A stretch of DNA of 64,000 nt from Dechloromonas sp. HYN0024 (GCF_003441615.1 NZ_CP031842.1:1816501-1880500); one strand, 5' to 3'; positions 51,253 through 60,886 are shown, counted from the stretch's first letter. Translations and numbers: made by a program. Notes: a model not told the origin generated them from the letters alone.

Positions 51253-52912
51253 GGTTGACCTCCTCAAGACTGGTTTCGCCGTCTCTCGCCATATCGAGGG
51301 CTGCATCGCGCAGGAAGCGTCCGCCCTTGGCGCGCACTGACTCCTTGATACGGCTGACCGACTCGCGGTTGGTGATCATGTCGCGCAATTCGTCATCGAG
51401 AATCAGGACTTCGGCCACTGCCTTCCGTCCCTTGTAGCCAGTACCTAGGCAGTGGCCGCATCCGCGCCCGGCGCGGAAACGATAGGTTTCGGCCCCGACA
51501 ATGCCGGATCGGGCAAGCAGGCGCGGGTCGGGCGTCACATCCTCGGTGCATTCGGGACAATTGACCCGGAGCAGTCGTTGGGCAACCACCCCGTTGAGCG
51601 CCGCAACCAGGCTGTAGGGATCAACGCCCATGTGGGTGAAGCGGCCGAGCACGTCGAAGGCGTTGTTGGCGTGCACCGTGGTAAACACAAGGTGGCCGGT
51701 GAGCGCCGCCTGCACGGCAATCTGGGCAGTTTCACCGTCGCGGATTTCGCCGACCATGATCTTGTCCGGGTCGTGCCGAAGAATCGAGCGCAGACCCCTA
51801 GCAAAGGTCAGCCCTTTTTTTTCATTGACCGGTATCTGCAATACCCCGGACAACTGATATTCGACTGGATCTTCGATGGTGATGATCTTGTCGCGCCCAT
51901 GATTGATTTCACCGATTGCGCCGTACAGCGTGGTGGTCTTGCCACTACCGGTCGGCCCGGTAACGAGAAGCATGCCGTAGGGCTGTTCCGAGAGGTCGCG
52001 CAACTGCTCGATTGTGGCCGCGCTAAAGCCAAGACTGCCCAAGGTCAGCCCGGCCAGTTCGGCCGATAGTGCCCGCCGGTCGAGAATGCGCAAGACGGCG
52101 TCCTCACCATGGATACTGGGCATGATTGAGACCCGCAGGTCGATTTCGCGGCCCTGGTAATTGACACGGAAGCGACCGTCCTGCGGTACCCGCCGCTCCG
52201 AGATATCAAGCTCGGCCATTACCTTGATACGGGATATCGCCTGCTCGGCAAGATCGACGCCGGGGATTTCGCCAACGGCGACCAGCACCCCGTCGACCCG
52301 ACACTTGATGGTCATCCCGGTGTGGCTAGTTTCCATATGCACATCGCTGGCCCCGGCCTTCAGGGCATCGTGCAGCGTCGAATTGACCAGGCGGACGACC
52401 GGGCTGGTATCGGCGCTGATGGTCTTGAGCGAAATCTCGCTGATCGCCCCGGCTTCCCGCGTAGTCTCCATGGTGCCCATGCCATCGAGGGCCGTTGATG
52501 TATCCTCGTGGCGATTCAGGCGGGCGGCAATATCGGCGCTGTGGGCGACGAGGATCGGCGGCAGGTGGACGAACAGCTCGCTGAGCCGGTCGCGCAGATC
52601 ATTGTCGAATGGATCGGCAACCACGACCTTGACCGTGCTGTCTGCATCACGGACCGGGATGCAATGCATGCGCAGGGCTTCGCCAAAGGACAGGCGGTCG
52701 AAACAGGCCGCCCGCACATTCAGTTCGCCCATCGTGCACACCGGAAGCTTGACCGTCGCGGCCAGGGCCGCCACGAATTCCTCGGCGTCCATCCCGCTTT
52801 GCTGCTCGAGGATGGCGACCAGTGTTTGAGCGCCGGCCGCGCGGTGGGCGGCGACGATGTCGGCGGCAGAAAAGGCGCGGGGCATGGCGAAGTTGGGGTC
52901 GATGGCGTTCAT
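51239..52912 (-). CDS. gspE: Type II secretion/type IV pilus assembly ATPase (GspE/PilB family)
   Basis: A 557-residue ATPase. The N-terminal GspE_N/MshEN-like domain (about 1-150) is followed by the catalytic core: Walker A GPTGSGKTTTLYGAI, Asp box, Walker B DPDKIMVGEIRDGETA, and the His box LTGHLVFTTVHAN. A four-Cys zinc module follows: CPECTEDVTPDPRLLARSGIVGAETYRFRAGRGCGHCLGTG. ATG 52912 overlaps the gspF stop (ATGA); the frame is open upstream but there it only mirrors gspF. It powers pseudopilin polymerisation. No retraction ATPase (PilT) is present. Confidence 0.93.
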   Translation of the reverse strand: MNAIDPNFAMPRAFSAADIVAAHRAAGAQTLVAILEQQSGMDAEEFVAALAATVKLPVCTMGELNVRAACFDRLSFGEALRMHCIPVRDADSTVKVVVADPFDNDLRDRLSELFVHLPPILVAHSADIAARLNRHEDTSTALDGMGTMETTREAGAISEISLKTISADTSPVVRLVNSTLHDALKAGASDVHMETSHTGMTIKCRVDGVLVAVGEIPGVDLAEQAISRIKVMAELDISERRVPQDGRFRVNYQGREIDLRVSIMPSIHGEDAVLRILDRRALSAELAGLTLGSLGFSAATIEQLRDLSEQPYGMLLVTGPTGSGKTTTLYGAIGEINHGRDKIITIEDPVEYQLSGVLQIPVNEKKGLTFARGLRSILRHDPDKIMVGEIRDGETAQIAVQAALTGHLVFTTVHANNAFDVLGRFTHMGVDPYSLVAALNGVVAQRLLRVNCPECTEDVTPDPRLLARSGIVGAETYRFRAGRGCGHCLGTGYKGRKAVAEVLILDDELRDMITNRESVSRIKESVRAKGGRFLRDAALDMARDGETSLEEVNRVVA

Positions 52913-54096
52913 CCGATACTCTCCGCAACCTGAAAGATGGGCAGGTAAAGCAGGATGACGATGCCGCCGATCAACAAGCCGATGAACATCATCAGCAAGG
53001 GGCCGAACAACCGGCTGACCGTGTCGATCCAACGCGCCATTTCCTCATCGTGGAAGGCAGCGATGCGTTCCATCATTTCGCCCATGTTGCCGGTCTGCTC
53101 GCCGACCCGCAGCAAACGCTGGGAGACCGACGTCGTCAGCCCGTTTTCCTCAAGGGCCCGGGAAGCCGGCACCCCTTCGCTGATGCGTGCAGTGGCTAGG
53201 CGCAGACGTGGGCGCAGCACCGGAGTCAGTAGCCCTTCGACCATCTCGAGCGCGGCAGTGAATGGGATACCGCCACGCAGGAGCATGCCGGTCGTACGAT
53301 AACAGCGCGACAGATGAAATATCCGCAAGCGCTCGCCGATGGCCGGTGATTTCCAGATCAGTGCCCCCAGTTTTGCCTTGACCGACTCCTGTTGCAGCAG
53401 GCGGAAAGCGCCGAATGCCAGGATGGCGACAGCAATGAGGACGCTCAGCCCATAATTCTCGGCAAGGTGCCCCCATTCGAGCAGAACGCGCGACAGCCAG
53501 GGGAGTTCACCATGCAAATCCTCGTAGATGCGGCTGAAGCGCGGCACCACGAAGGCGAGCAGAAAGATGATGATGAGGCCACCAACGCCGAGGAGGAGTA
53601 CCGGATAGATCGAGGCGCTGACGAGCTTGGCACGGACATCGTCGATCTGGCTCTGATAGGTGATGAAACGCCGCAGGGCTTCATCAAGATTGCTGGTCTT
53701 TTCGCTGGCCCGGACACTGGCGACGTAAAGCCTGGGAAATATCTCGGGCAGTTCTTCGACAGCAGATGAGAGCGGGCGGCCTTCATGCAGACGCCCGAGA
53801 ATATGCTCCAGCGTGCCGCGGACCGAGGCGTTGCGCTCCTTCTCGGCGAGCACCTCGATGCCGACAACGACCGTCAGACCGGATTCAAGCAGGGCCAGAA
53901 GTTCCTGACTGAAAAGCTTCAGGGGAAAATTCGTCTTGCGCCCACCCAGTTGCCCGCTCAAGAACGAGGCCGCACCGACCGACAGCACCGAGTGCCCCTG
54001 CCGCTCAGCAAGTTGCCATGCTTCTTCGGCATTCCGGGCGTCAATGTCCAGGAATGCCACTTCTCCCTGGCGAAGGACCTTGACCTTGTGGCGCAT
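52909..54096 (-). CDS. gspF: Type II secretion inner-membrane protein GspF
   Basis: A 395-residue platform protein with the two duplicated GspF domains and three main membrane segments (YPVLLLGVGGLIIIFLLAFVV; YGLSVLIAVAILAFGAF; LFGPLLMMFIGLLIGGIVILLYLPIFQV). Typical sequences are FSQELLALLESGLTVVVGIEVLAEKE with the Leu/Glu/Gly pattern, LSRCYRTTGMLLRGGIPFTAALEMVEGLL, and RVGEQTGNMGEMMERIAAFHDEEMARWIDTVSRLFGPLLMMFIG. It lies 7 bp after gspG and overlaps gspE by 4 bp. Confidence 0.93.
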   Translation of the reverse strand: MRHKVKVLRQGEVAFLDIDARNAEEAWQLAERQGHSVLSVGAASFLSGQLGGRKTNFPLKLFSQELLALLESGLTVVVGIEVLAEKERNASVRGTLEHILGRLHEGRPLSSAVEELPEIFPRLYVASVRASEKTSNLDEALRRFITYQSQIDDVRAKLVSASIYPVLLLGVGGLIIIFLLAFVVPRFSRIYEDLHGELPWLSRVLLEWGHLAENYGLSVLIAVAILAFGAFRLLQQESVKAKLGALIWKSPAIGERLRIFHLSRCYRTTGMLLRGGIPFTAALEMVEGLLTPVLRPRLRLATARISEGVPASRALEENGLTTSVSQRLLRVGEQTGNMGEMMERIAAFHDEEMARWIDTVSRLFGPLLMMFIGLLIGGIVILLYLPIFQVAESIG

Positions 54097-54103
54097 GTTG
54101 CCG

Positions 54104-54553
54104 TTACCAGTTACCTATGTCTTCCGCTTCGCCGCTGCCGCCGGGCTGACCATCTTTGCCGTAGGAGAGCAAGTCGAAATCGCCGCCGTGTTCTCCCGGC
54201 ATGCGATAGACGTAGGCGTTCCCCCAGGGGTCCATTGGCAGCGCCTTCTTGAGATACGGCCCCGACCATCTGGTGACACCGGACGGAGCAGACATCAGCG
54301 CCACGAGGCCCTGCTCGGTGGTCGGATAGCTGCCCGTATCCAGTCGATATTGATCCAGCCCTTTTTCCAGCGAGTCGATCTGGGCGCGGGCAGCCTTGAT
54401 CTCGGATTTGCCAATCTGGGCGAAGAGACGCGGACCGACGTAGGATGCCAGCAAGCCGATGATGACCATGACCACCAGCAGTTCGAGCAAGGTGAATCCC
54501 AGCGACCGCAAGCGCCGGATAGGTGAGGAAATGCCTCGAGCAATTGGATTCAT
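54104..54553 (-). CDS. gspG: Major pseudopilin GspG
   Basis: A 149-residue major pseudopilin. The leader is longer than usual (about 19 residues) and is cleaved at SLG-FTLLELLVVMVIIGLLASYVGPRLF. The C-terminal GspG calcium-binding region is present: YPTTEQGLVALMSAPSGVTRWSGPYLKKALPMDPWGNAYVYRMPGEHGGDFDLLSYGKDGQPGGSGEAEDIGNW. ATG 54553 is preferred to TTG 54571. It is the first gene of the operon that runs to 45315; the promoter must lie in the short space shared with the divergent transglycosylase gene. Confidence 0.92.
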   Translation of the reverse strand: MNPIARGISSPIRRLRSLGFTLLELLVVMVIIGLLASYVGPRLFAQIGKSEIKAARAQIDSLEKGLDQYRLDTGSYPTTEQGLVALMSAPSGVTRWSGPYLKKALPMDPWGNAYVYRMPGEHGGDFDLLSYGKDGQPGGSGEAEDIGNW

Positions 54554-54701
54554 CGATGGTAAGGCAATCAAGTCGGTTTGGGAGCGCCGAGTCTAGTTGC
54601 CTCGTGTGACAGAACCATGAATGAGGTCACCTCGAATAATCTGCCTTAACTACACCGTCGATACGAAGTTGTCACATATCTCCACTAGCATCCATCCTCA
54701 C

Positions 54702-55367
54702 ATGGACATCATCGAAATGAACGGACAAGGAAATCCTGCAGAAGCGAAGACCGGCAGAGGCACCGTTAAGGCGTTGGGCGTAGCAAGTCTGCTGTTCGCC
54801 ATGTGCCTCCCGGCCATGGCCGACATTTACGTCCGCGACGACAGTGGTGTTCCGGTATTCTCCGACATGCCGGATGGCGGTGGATTCAACCTTTTTCTAC
54901 GGACGAACGATCTTCCAAGGACATCGCTGGCTAGGCACGGCGACGCAAGCCGCGCATCGGATCGCATGCGCCTGTATACCCCGCTGGTGGAAAGCATTGC
55001 CAGGCAGAACGACCTTGAACCAGCCTTGCTGCACGCAGTCATCATGGTCGAATCCGGCTACAACCCCGATGCAAAATCACCCAAGGGGGCGGTTGGGCTG
55101 ATGCAGTTGATGCCGCAGACCGCACAACGTTTTGGCACGACGAACCGGAACGACCCCGAACAAAACCTCAAGGGCGGTGCCCGCTACCTGTCTCTCCTGA
55201 TCAACCAGTTTGGCGGCAACCTCTCGCTGGCGCTAGCCGCCTACAATGCCGGAGAAAATGCCGTTCGTCGCTGGGGCATGAAAATTCCGCCGTTTAACGA
55301 AACCAATCGCTACGTTCCCGCCGTACTCAATCGTTACCGCTGGTTAATGAACAGACAGATGTCGTAG
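54702..55367 (+). CDS. Secreted lytic transglycosylase with DUF4124-like N-terminus
   Basis: A protein of about 221 residues (ATG 54702; 54717 and 54621 are alternatives). A signal peptide (LGVASLLFAMCLPAMA) is followed by a DUF4124-like strand pair (DIYVRDDSGVPVFSDMPDGGGF) and an SLT domain (PLVESIARQNDLEPALLHAVIMVESGYNPDAKSPKGAVGLMQLMPQTAQRFG, LALAAYNAGENAV), with the catalytic Glu in MVESGY. It is clearly paralogous to the enzyme at 21210. It is divergent from the secretion operon, so it may open the peptidoglycan for that apparatus. Confidence 0.86.
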   Translation: MDIIEMNGQGNPAEAKTGRGTVKALGVASLLFAMCLPAMADIYVRDDSGVPVFSDMPDGGGFNLFLRTNDLPRTSLARHGDASRASDRMRLYTPLVESIARQNDLEPALLHAVIMVESGYNPDAKSPKGAVGLMQLMPQTAQRFGTTNRNDPEQNLKGGARYLSLLINQFGGNLSLALAAYNAGENAVRRWGMKIPPFNETNRYVPAVLNRYRWLMNRQMS

Positions 55368-55471
55368 GACTCAGCAGAGACTTCCAAGAATCTGAATTCG
55401 TCACATTCGCGGTAATACGTTGTTCACCTCAAGCTAGCAATATCAGGCTTTTAGCTTATTGGTAACCGACG

Positions 55472-56476
55472 ATGATTTTTGTGACAGGCGGCGCTGGCTA
55501 TATTGGCTCACACACCTGTGTTGAACTACTCCAGTCAGGTCAGGAGGTCGTAGTTTTCGACAATTTCTCGAACAGCCATCGGGAATCCCTGCAGCGGGTC
55601 GCGGCAATCACCGGCAAGAAAATTCACTGCGTCGAAGGCGATGTTCGCGACCAAGATGCCCTGGCATCTGCATTGCGAAAGTTCGAGTGCCAAGCAGTCA
55701 TTCATTTTGCCGGACTGAAAGCCGTCGGCGAATCTGTCGAGAATCCCCTCGACTACTACGACAACAACGTTATCGGCACTCATCGTCTGCTCAGCGCGAT
55801 GCGTGACTGTGATGTCAAGACACTGGTTTTCAGTTCATCGGCGACGGTATATGGAGAACCACAACAATTGCCCCTGATGGAAAATCACCCGCTGTCGGCG
55901 ACCAACCCGTACGGACGGACAAAACTTGTTATTGAAGACATGCTGCGCGACCTCTATCGCGCTGACCCATCATGGCGAATCGCCATCCTGCGCTATTTCA
56001 ATCCGGTCGGTGCGCACGCCAGCGGGATGATTGGCGAAGATCCGCAAGGTATCCCAAACAACCTGATGCCTTTTGTCGCACAGGTGGCGGTTGGCCGCCG
56101 CGAGAAACTGAAAATCTGGGGCAACGATTACCCCACCCCCGATGGAACTGGCGTACGTGACTACATCCATGTCGTGGACCTGGCACTTGGTCACCTAAAG
56201 GCATTGGAGCGCCTTAACGAGGCACAATGCTTTGAAGTCAATCTTGGCACCGGAACCGGTTACAGCGTTCGCGATGTCATCAGTGCTTTTGAAAAAGCCA
56301 GCGGCAGGTCGGTGCCTTACGAATTAGCGCCACGTCGATCTGGCGATGTGGCCTCCTGCTACGCTGATCCTGCTTTAGCTGCCGCTGTACTCGACTGGCG
56401 TGCCGAACGAAACATAGATGCTATGTGTGTCGATGCCTGGCGCTGGCAGAGCAACAACCCGAACGGCTTCCGGTAA
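55472..56476 (+). CDS. galE: UDP-glucose 4-epimerase
   Basis: A 334-residue SDR enzyme interconverting UDP-glucose and UDP-galactose. It has the FVTGGAGYIGSHTCVELLQSG NAD fold, VIHFAGLKAVGESVENPLDYYDNNVIGT, the catalytic Ser/Tyr-x3-Lys (FSSSATVYGEP; NPYGRTKLVIE), and the C-terminal substrate segment (RRSGDVASCYADPALA). Full length and intact. It supplies galactose for EPS or LPS. No terminator was seen in the 81 bp behind it. Confidence 0.95.
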   Translation: MIFVTGGAGYIGSHTCVELLQSGQEVVVFDNFSNSHRESLQRVAAITGKKIHCVEGDVRDQDALASALRKFECQAVIHFAGLKAVGESVENPLDYYDNNVIGTHRLLSAMRDCDVKTLVFSSSATVYGEPQQLPLMENHPLSATNPYGRTKLVIEDMLRDLYRADPSWRIAILRYFNPVGAHASGMIGEDPQGIPNNLMPFVAQVAVGRREKLKIWGNDYPTPDGTGVRDYIHVVDLALGHLKALERLNEAQCFEVNLGTGTGYSVRDVISAFEKASGRSVPYELAPRRSGDVASCYADPALAAAVLDWRAERNIDAMCVDAWRWQSNNPNGFR

Positions 56477-56557
56477 ATGAATTATCTCGTTTCAGCCACC
56501 CGGAGTAGCTGGTTCAGGTAAAGGCTAGCCAAAAAATTCGTACCTCACCACCGGGCT

Positions 56558-58729
56558 TCAAAACTGGTTTGAAAGGCGCAAAAACGCCATCAATTGGGCA
56601 CTCGGCAGTGGCCGACTGAAAAAATATCCCTGCATTTCATTGCACCCAAGTTGCCTAAGGATGGCAACCTGATGGTCGGTTTCTACGCCTTCGGCTATCA
56701 ACTGAAGATTGAAATTCTTGGCAATGCCAACAATCGCCTGAATGATGGCAAATGAATCGCTAAATGTCTTAAGGTCACGCACAAAGGACTGGTCGATCTT
56801 GATCCGACTGACCGAGAAACGGCGAAGGTAATTTAGGGACGAATAGCGAGTCCCAAAGTCGTCGATCGAAATATTTACACCGGTACCACGAAGATGCTTC
56901 ACCCGTGCCACAATGTTCTCGGCATCCTTCATGAGGAGGCTTTCGGTAATTTCGATCTCGAGTGATTCTGGGGAAATCCGGAATTCATCGAGAGGAAGTC
57001 GAATTCGCTCCAGAAGATCGGCGCGATCAAACTCTCGGGCCGAAAGGTTCACGCCCAATCTGAGGTCTCCGAACCCTTCTTTCTTGAGTCGCACTAATTG
57101 CGCACAAGCCTCGCGCAGGACCCAGTCACTAATGGTGATGATCAGCCCAGTATCTTCAGCAATAGGAATAAAAACATCAGGGCTAATCATGCCCGCGCTG
57201 GGGTGGTGCCAGCGAATCAGTGCTTCGACACCGATGACCTTTCTCGATTCGGCATCGATCTGCGGTTGGAAATACAGTTCAAACTGATCGCCTTCCTTAA
57301 CGGCCTTCCGCAGATCGTTTTCAATGGACAAGCGGTCAAGGTGGGCCGTGTGCATATCCGGCTGAAAAGCTGCATAGCCATTTTTTCCCTGCGCTTTAAC
57401 CTGGTACATCGCCATGTCTGCGCAGCGAATCAATTCTTCGGCGTTCGTGCTGTTGTCAGGGTAAACCGCTATGCCAATGCTGGTTGTGGCCAGAAATTGG
57501 GTTTCGCCAAGCAGGAATGGCCTGCGCAGTTCCTCGATGATTTTCTCAGCAACGACGTGCGCATCTTCAATATTGCCGATGGTCGGCAGCAAGGCAGTAA
57601 ATTCATCTCCACCTTGTCGTGCCAGAGTGTCGCCCGTGCGCAAACACCCCCGGGCGCGAGCAGCAAATTTCCGGAGCAACTGATCTCCAACCTGATGACC
57701 ATAGGTATCGTTCACCAACTTGAACCGATCAATGTCCAGGAACATCACGGCAAGCTTTTCCTTACGTCTCGTAGCTTGGGCAATCGCCATCTCCAGGCGG
57801 TCAACGAACAGTATTCGATTGGGCAGCTTGGTTAGAAGGTCATGAAATGCTTGGAAGGTGATTGTTTCTTCTGCTTTCTTGCGCTCTGAAATGTCGCGAG
57901 CGACACCAGATGTACCAAGGAAGACCTCTGAAGATTCACTGGCGGTCGATTCGTAGACACCCTGCGAACTCAAAATTGCCGTCATGACCGAGTTCCCTCC
58001 CATGCGCGGCATGGAAGGTTTTCGCTTGAAGCGGACTTCAAGGTTGCTCGTGGCGCGTTCTCCAACTCGCCTTTCGTTGAAGGCATATTGCACATGCTCG
58101 TGGTCACGCGGATCCACGACACCCGTGTAGTTTTGTCCGACCAACTCGTCTGGGGCATAGCCCAGCAAGGCGCTGACGCGCCCATTGATGAAGGTGAATC
58201 GACCTTCACGATCCAGGGTAAAGATCATGTCGGGCGACTGCTCGACGAGGAATCGGTGCAACTGCTCCGAATGCTGGAGCTGGGCAGAGACGATTGCGAG
58301 TTCCTTGTCGCGCTGTCGATTGGCTAAGGCCCGGCCAACAGCGATGATCATGTCGTTAGGGTCGCAATCCTTGCGCAGGAACTCAAAGGCCCGATGACGC
58401 AATGCATGGATGGCCGAGTTTATCGACTTGTCCGCACTAAATATGATCACCGAGGTGTCGATTCTGTGGGTGGTCATCCACTCCATGATCTCCAGACCGG
58501 AGATGTCGGGAAGCATCAGGTCCAGAATGACCAGGTCTGTCTTGCCTTCCTTAAGTATGGCGATGGCCTCCTGCCCAGTGCTGGCTTCGGTAATTGATCG
58601 CTGATCACCGGCCAGCAACTCCATATAGGCGCGTCGAAAGCGTGGCTCATCGTCAACAATCAGAACGTTCTGGCACGCCTGAATGGTTGGCACATTGGCG
58701 AGTTCATATAGCGCGGTGATGGCGTTCAT
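56558..58729 (-). CDS. Response regulator with PAS, GGDEF and EAL domains
   Basis: A 723-residue cyclic-di-GMP signalling protein. The REC domain (about 20-140) has Asp26-Asp27 and the phospho-acceptor Asp70 in LVILDLMLPDISG. A PAS domain follows (about 165-290; QSPDMIFTLDREGRFTFINGRVSALLGY). The GGDEF domain has an intact active site (ARQGGDEFTALLP), so diguanylate cyclase activity is possible. The EAL domain has VIGVEALIRWHHP, NLSAREFDRADLL, ITESLLMKD, IDDFGTRYSSLNYL and IAEGVET; all catalytic residues appear present. It lies 3 bp downstream of the HDOD-kinase gene, its likely partner. Confidence 0.93.
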   Translation of the reverse strand: MNAITALYELANVPTIQACQNVLIVDDEPRFRRAYMELLAGDQRSITEASTGQEAIAILKEGKTDLVILDLMLPDISGLEIMEWMTTHRIDTSVIIFSADKSINSAIHALRHRAFEFLRKDCDPNDMIIAVGRALANRQRDKELAIVSAQLQHSEQLHRFLVEQSPDMIFTLDREGRFTFINGRVSALLGYAPDELVGQNYTGVVDPRDHEHVQYAFNERRVGERATSNLEVRFKRKPSMPRMGGNSVMTAILSSQGVYESTASESSEVFLGTSGVARDISERKKAEETITFQAFHDLLTKLPNRILFVDRLEMAIAQATRRKEKLAVMFLDIDRFKLVNDTYGHQVGDQLLRKFAARARGCLRTGDTLARQGGDEFTALLPTIGNIEDAHVVAEKIIEELRRPFLLGETQFLATTSIGIAVYPDNSTNAEELIRCADMAMYQVKAQGKNGYAAFQPDMHTAHLDRLSIENDLRKAVKEGDQFELYFQPQIDAESRKVIGVEALIRWHHPSAGMISPDVFIPIAEDTGLIITISDWVLREACAQLVRLKKEGFGDLRLGVNLSAREFDRADLLERIRLPLDEFRISPESLEIEITESLLMKDAENIVARVKHLRGTGVNISIDDFGTRYSSLNYLRRFSVSRIKIDQSFVRDLKTFSDSFAIIQAIVGIAKNFNLQLIAEGVETDHQVAILRQLGCNEMQGYFFSRPLPSAQLMAFLRLSNQF

Positions 58730-58732
58730 GCG

Positions 58733-60877
58733 CTACGGCTCCGTCGAAGGCTTTCGGCTCTTTGGAATCAGCAACGCAATGCTGGTTCCAGCGCCTATCT
58801 GGCTTCTGCAGGTGATCAAGATCCCTTCCTGCTTGGACAATAAGCCAACCACGGAAAGGCCCAATCCGCGTTGTGAGGTGTCTGTCACTGGTTTCGGGTG
58901 ATAGATGGACTGGATAGTCTCTTCCGGCATGCCCGGACCATTGTCATCGACACGCAACTGAACGTAGCTCGCTCCATCATGAATGATGTTGTCGCTGACC
59001 GATATCTTGATGGTTTTTCCCGCAACGAGCGCTTCCGAGGCGTTCTTCCAGAGATTCAGGACGATTTGCTTCAGGTTGTCACGATTGATCTGAACGGGCA
59101 GTCCGATCTGGGGAAGGGCCGTTTCGATCCGTATTCCCCGAGAATTGAACAAGGGGTCCGCATAGAGCAGCAGCAAATCATTGAGAACGCTGACGAGATC
59201 AATAGTTGTGGCTTCAGCACTGCGTTTGAGGGCATGGGTCATGTGCCCCACAATATTGGCCACACGATCAATTTCCTCGGTCAGAATAGTCAGTTCCTCG
59301 CGAACACCATCTTCCGGCAGTTTCCGTTCGAGAATTTTGAGATAGCTTTTGATGATGCCAAGGGGATTTCCCGCCTCGTGGACAATCTGCCGAGCGTGCC
59401 GAGTAAATTGGTGGGTCAGTTCCTCTTCAACTTGCTGGCGATGCTTGTTCGCCTCAGTCAGGGCATCAAGACTGATGGCAGCGATTTTGCCGAAATTGGC
59501 CAACCAGGGAATCCGGCGCTGAAGACGACCGTACTGCTTTTCCGACAAGCCACAAATCATCACACCGACAGTGCGGCTGCGCGCCAACATCGGGATACAA
59601 AGCAGGCCATCGGCAGAGAGCGCTCGGGCCAGTTGCACATCGAGCAAGGTCGGCGATTCGCTCTGATCAAAGGTGGTTCGTACCTGGCGACCAATGACGG
59701 CAGCGGCAGCTAATGCGCGGTCTGAAATCATCGGGATGGAAAGTTGCCGGAAAATTTCCGGCTGCGCCCCAACCTTGTCGCCAGACAGCGCATCGCCTTT
59801 ATCGTTGGCGAGCAGGATGGCCACTTTCGGGAGTTCAAAGAGAATCCGCGCGGACTCCCTTAAGGCGAGCAGTACCTCAGTATCGCTCCCGAGCTGAAAC
59901 AAGTCCTGCTGAAGTGGTTGCAACAATGCCATGCCGCCGACAATCGTCGCCATATCCTCCTCAGCTTTGCTCGACGGAGGGGTAGAAGGTGCGATGGGTG
60001 CAGCGATAGCGGTGCTGCGCTTCGGGAATTCCTCGGAAACGGTGATGCCCAATGCCTCTGCAATCTGACGGGTGCGCTGGATCGAACGTTCTTTGGCAGC
60101 GAGCAGCGCAGACATCTCAAGCTTGAGACTGCTGTGATTTAGGACCATGCCCATTTCTGGCGAATTGTCGTCAGTGGTGCTTATCGTCTGGGCGATCCAG
60201 ATAATCTGCGGCAACGAGGTGGCCGTCAGTATCTGCACGGCAGAAGCATGATGAAAGGCCACGCTATCGGCTAACTGAGTGTCCAGTCCCCACTGATCGA
60301 TCAGCCAGCCCCCCACCTCGGCATGGGTCGTGCCAAACAGGTGGATTTCCTCAGCCTGAAGTTTGGCGTCTTCAGCCGAATTCTTCAGAAAGCGACGATA
60401 CGGGTCACCCAGTGCTGTCAGCAGGATCAGTTCTCCGATGTCGTGCAACAACCCCGACAGATAGGCTTCGTCTGGGCGAGGATAGTCCGCCAGTTCGGCT
60501 ACGCTGCGGGCAAGCTCGGCAACCAGCAGAGAATGGCTCCAAAAGTCGGCAACAGTCGCTGCGTCAAGTTTGGGATTGCGGTCAAACAGTCTTTGAATGG
60601 AAAGGCAGGTCGCCAGAGAGCGAACCAGGCGTGTTCCCAGCGCCACTAGACAGTTTTCAAGACTATTGAGTTCTCGGCCTCGGCGCAGTGCCGGTGAGTT
60701 GGCGACACTCAGAATGCGGCTGGCCAATCCCGGATCCTGCTCGACGATACTCGCCAGATCTCCCATCGTCGCCTGCTCATCGTCAACGGTTTTCATCAGG
60801 CGCAAGAGAATTTCCGGCGGGGATGGGAGATGCCCGCCTTCGATCGATTCCTGAACAGACTGAGGGATACGTTGCAT
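58733..60877 (-). CDS. HDOD-GAF-histidine kinase hybrid
   Basis: A 714-residue protein. The HDOD domain (about 1-230) has SLENCLVALGTRLVRSLATCLSIQ and LSGLLHDIGELILLTALG. A linker and GAF-like domain follow (about 310-480; LQQDLFQLGSDTEVLLALRESARILFELPKVAILLAND). The kinase core has a His box (RHARQIVHEAGNPLGIIKSYLKILERK), N box (NLWKNASEAL), G1 (DNGPGMPEE) and G2 (GLGLSVVGLLSKQ). ATG 60877 is chosen because TTG 60886 is a poorer start. It probably phosphorylates the REC protein encoded 3 bp behind it. No membrane helix, so the signal is cytoplasmic. Confidence 0.88.
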   Translation of the reverse strand: MQRIPQSVQESIEGGHLPSPPEILLRLMKTVDDEQATMGDLASIVEQDPGLASRILSVANSPALRRGRELNSLENCLVALGTRLVRSLATCLSIQRLFDRNPKLDAATVADFWSHSLLVAELARSVAELADYPRPDEAYLSGLLHDIGELILLTALGDPYRRFLKNSAEDAKLQAEEIHLFGTTHAEVGGWLIDQWGLDTQLADSVAFHHASAVQILTATSLPQIIWIAQTISTTDDNSPEMGMVLNHSSLKLEMSALLAAKERSIQRTRQIAEALGITVSEEFPKRSTAIAAPIAPSTPPSSKAEEDMATIVGGMALLQPLQQDLFQLGSDTEVLLALRESARILFELPKVAILLANDKGDALSGDKVGAQPEIFRQLSIPMISDRALAAAAVIGRQVRTTFDQSESPTLLDVQLARALSADGLLCIPMLARSRTVGVMICGLSEKQYGRLQRRIPWLANFGKIAAISLDALTEANKHRQQVEEELTHQFTRHARQIVHEAGNPLGIIKSYLKILERKLPEDGVREELTILTEEIDRVANIVGHMTHALKRSAEATTIDLVSVLNDLLLLYADPLFNSRGIRIETALPQIGLPVQINRDNLKQIVLNLWKNASEALVAGKTIKISVSDNIIHDGASYVQLRVDDNGPGMPEETIQSIYHPKPVTDTSQRGLGLSVVGLLSKQEGILITCRSQIGAGTSIALLIPKSRKPSTEP

Positions 60878-60886
60878 GTGTGCCAA

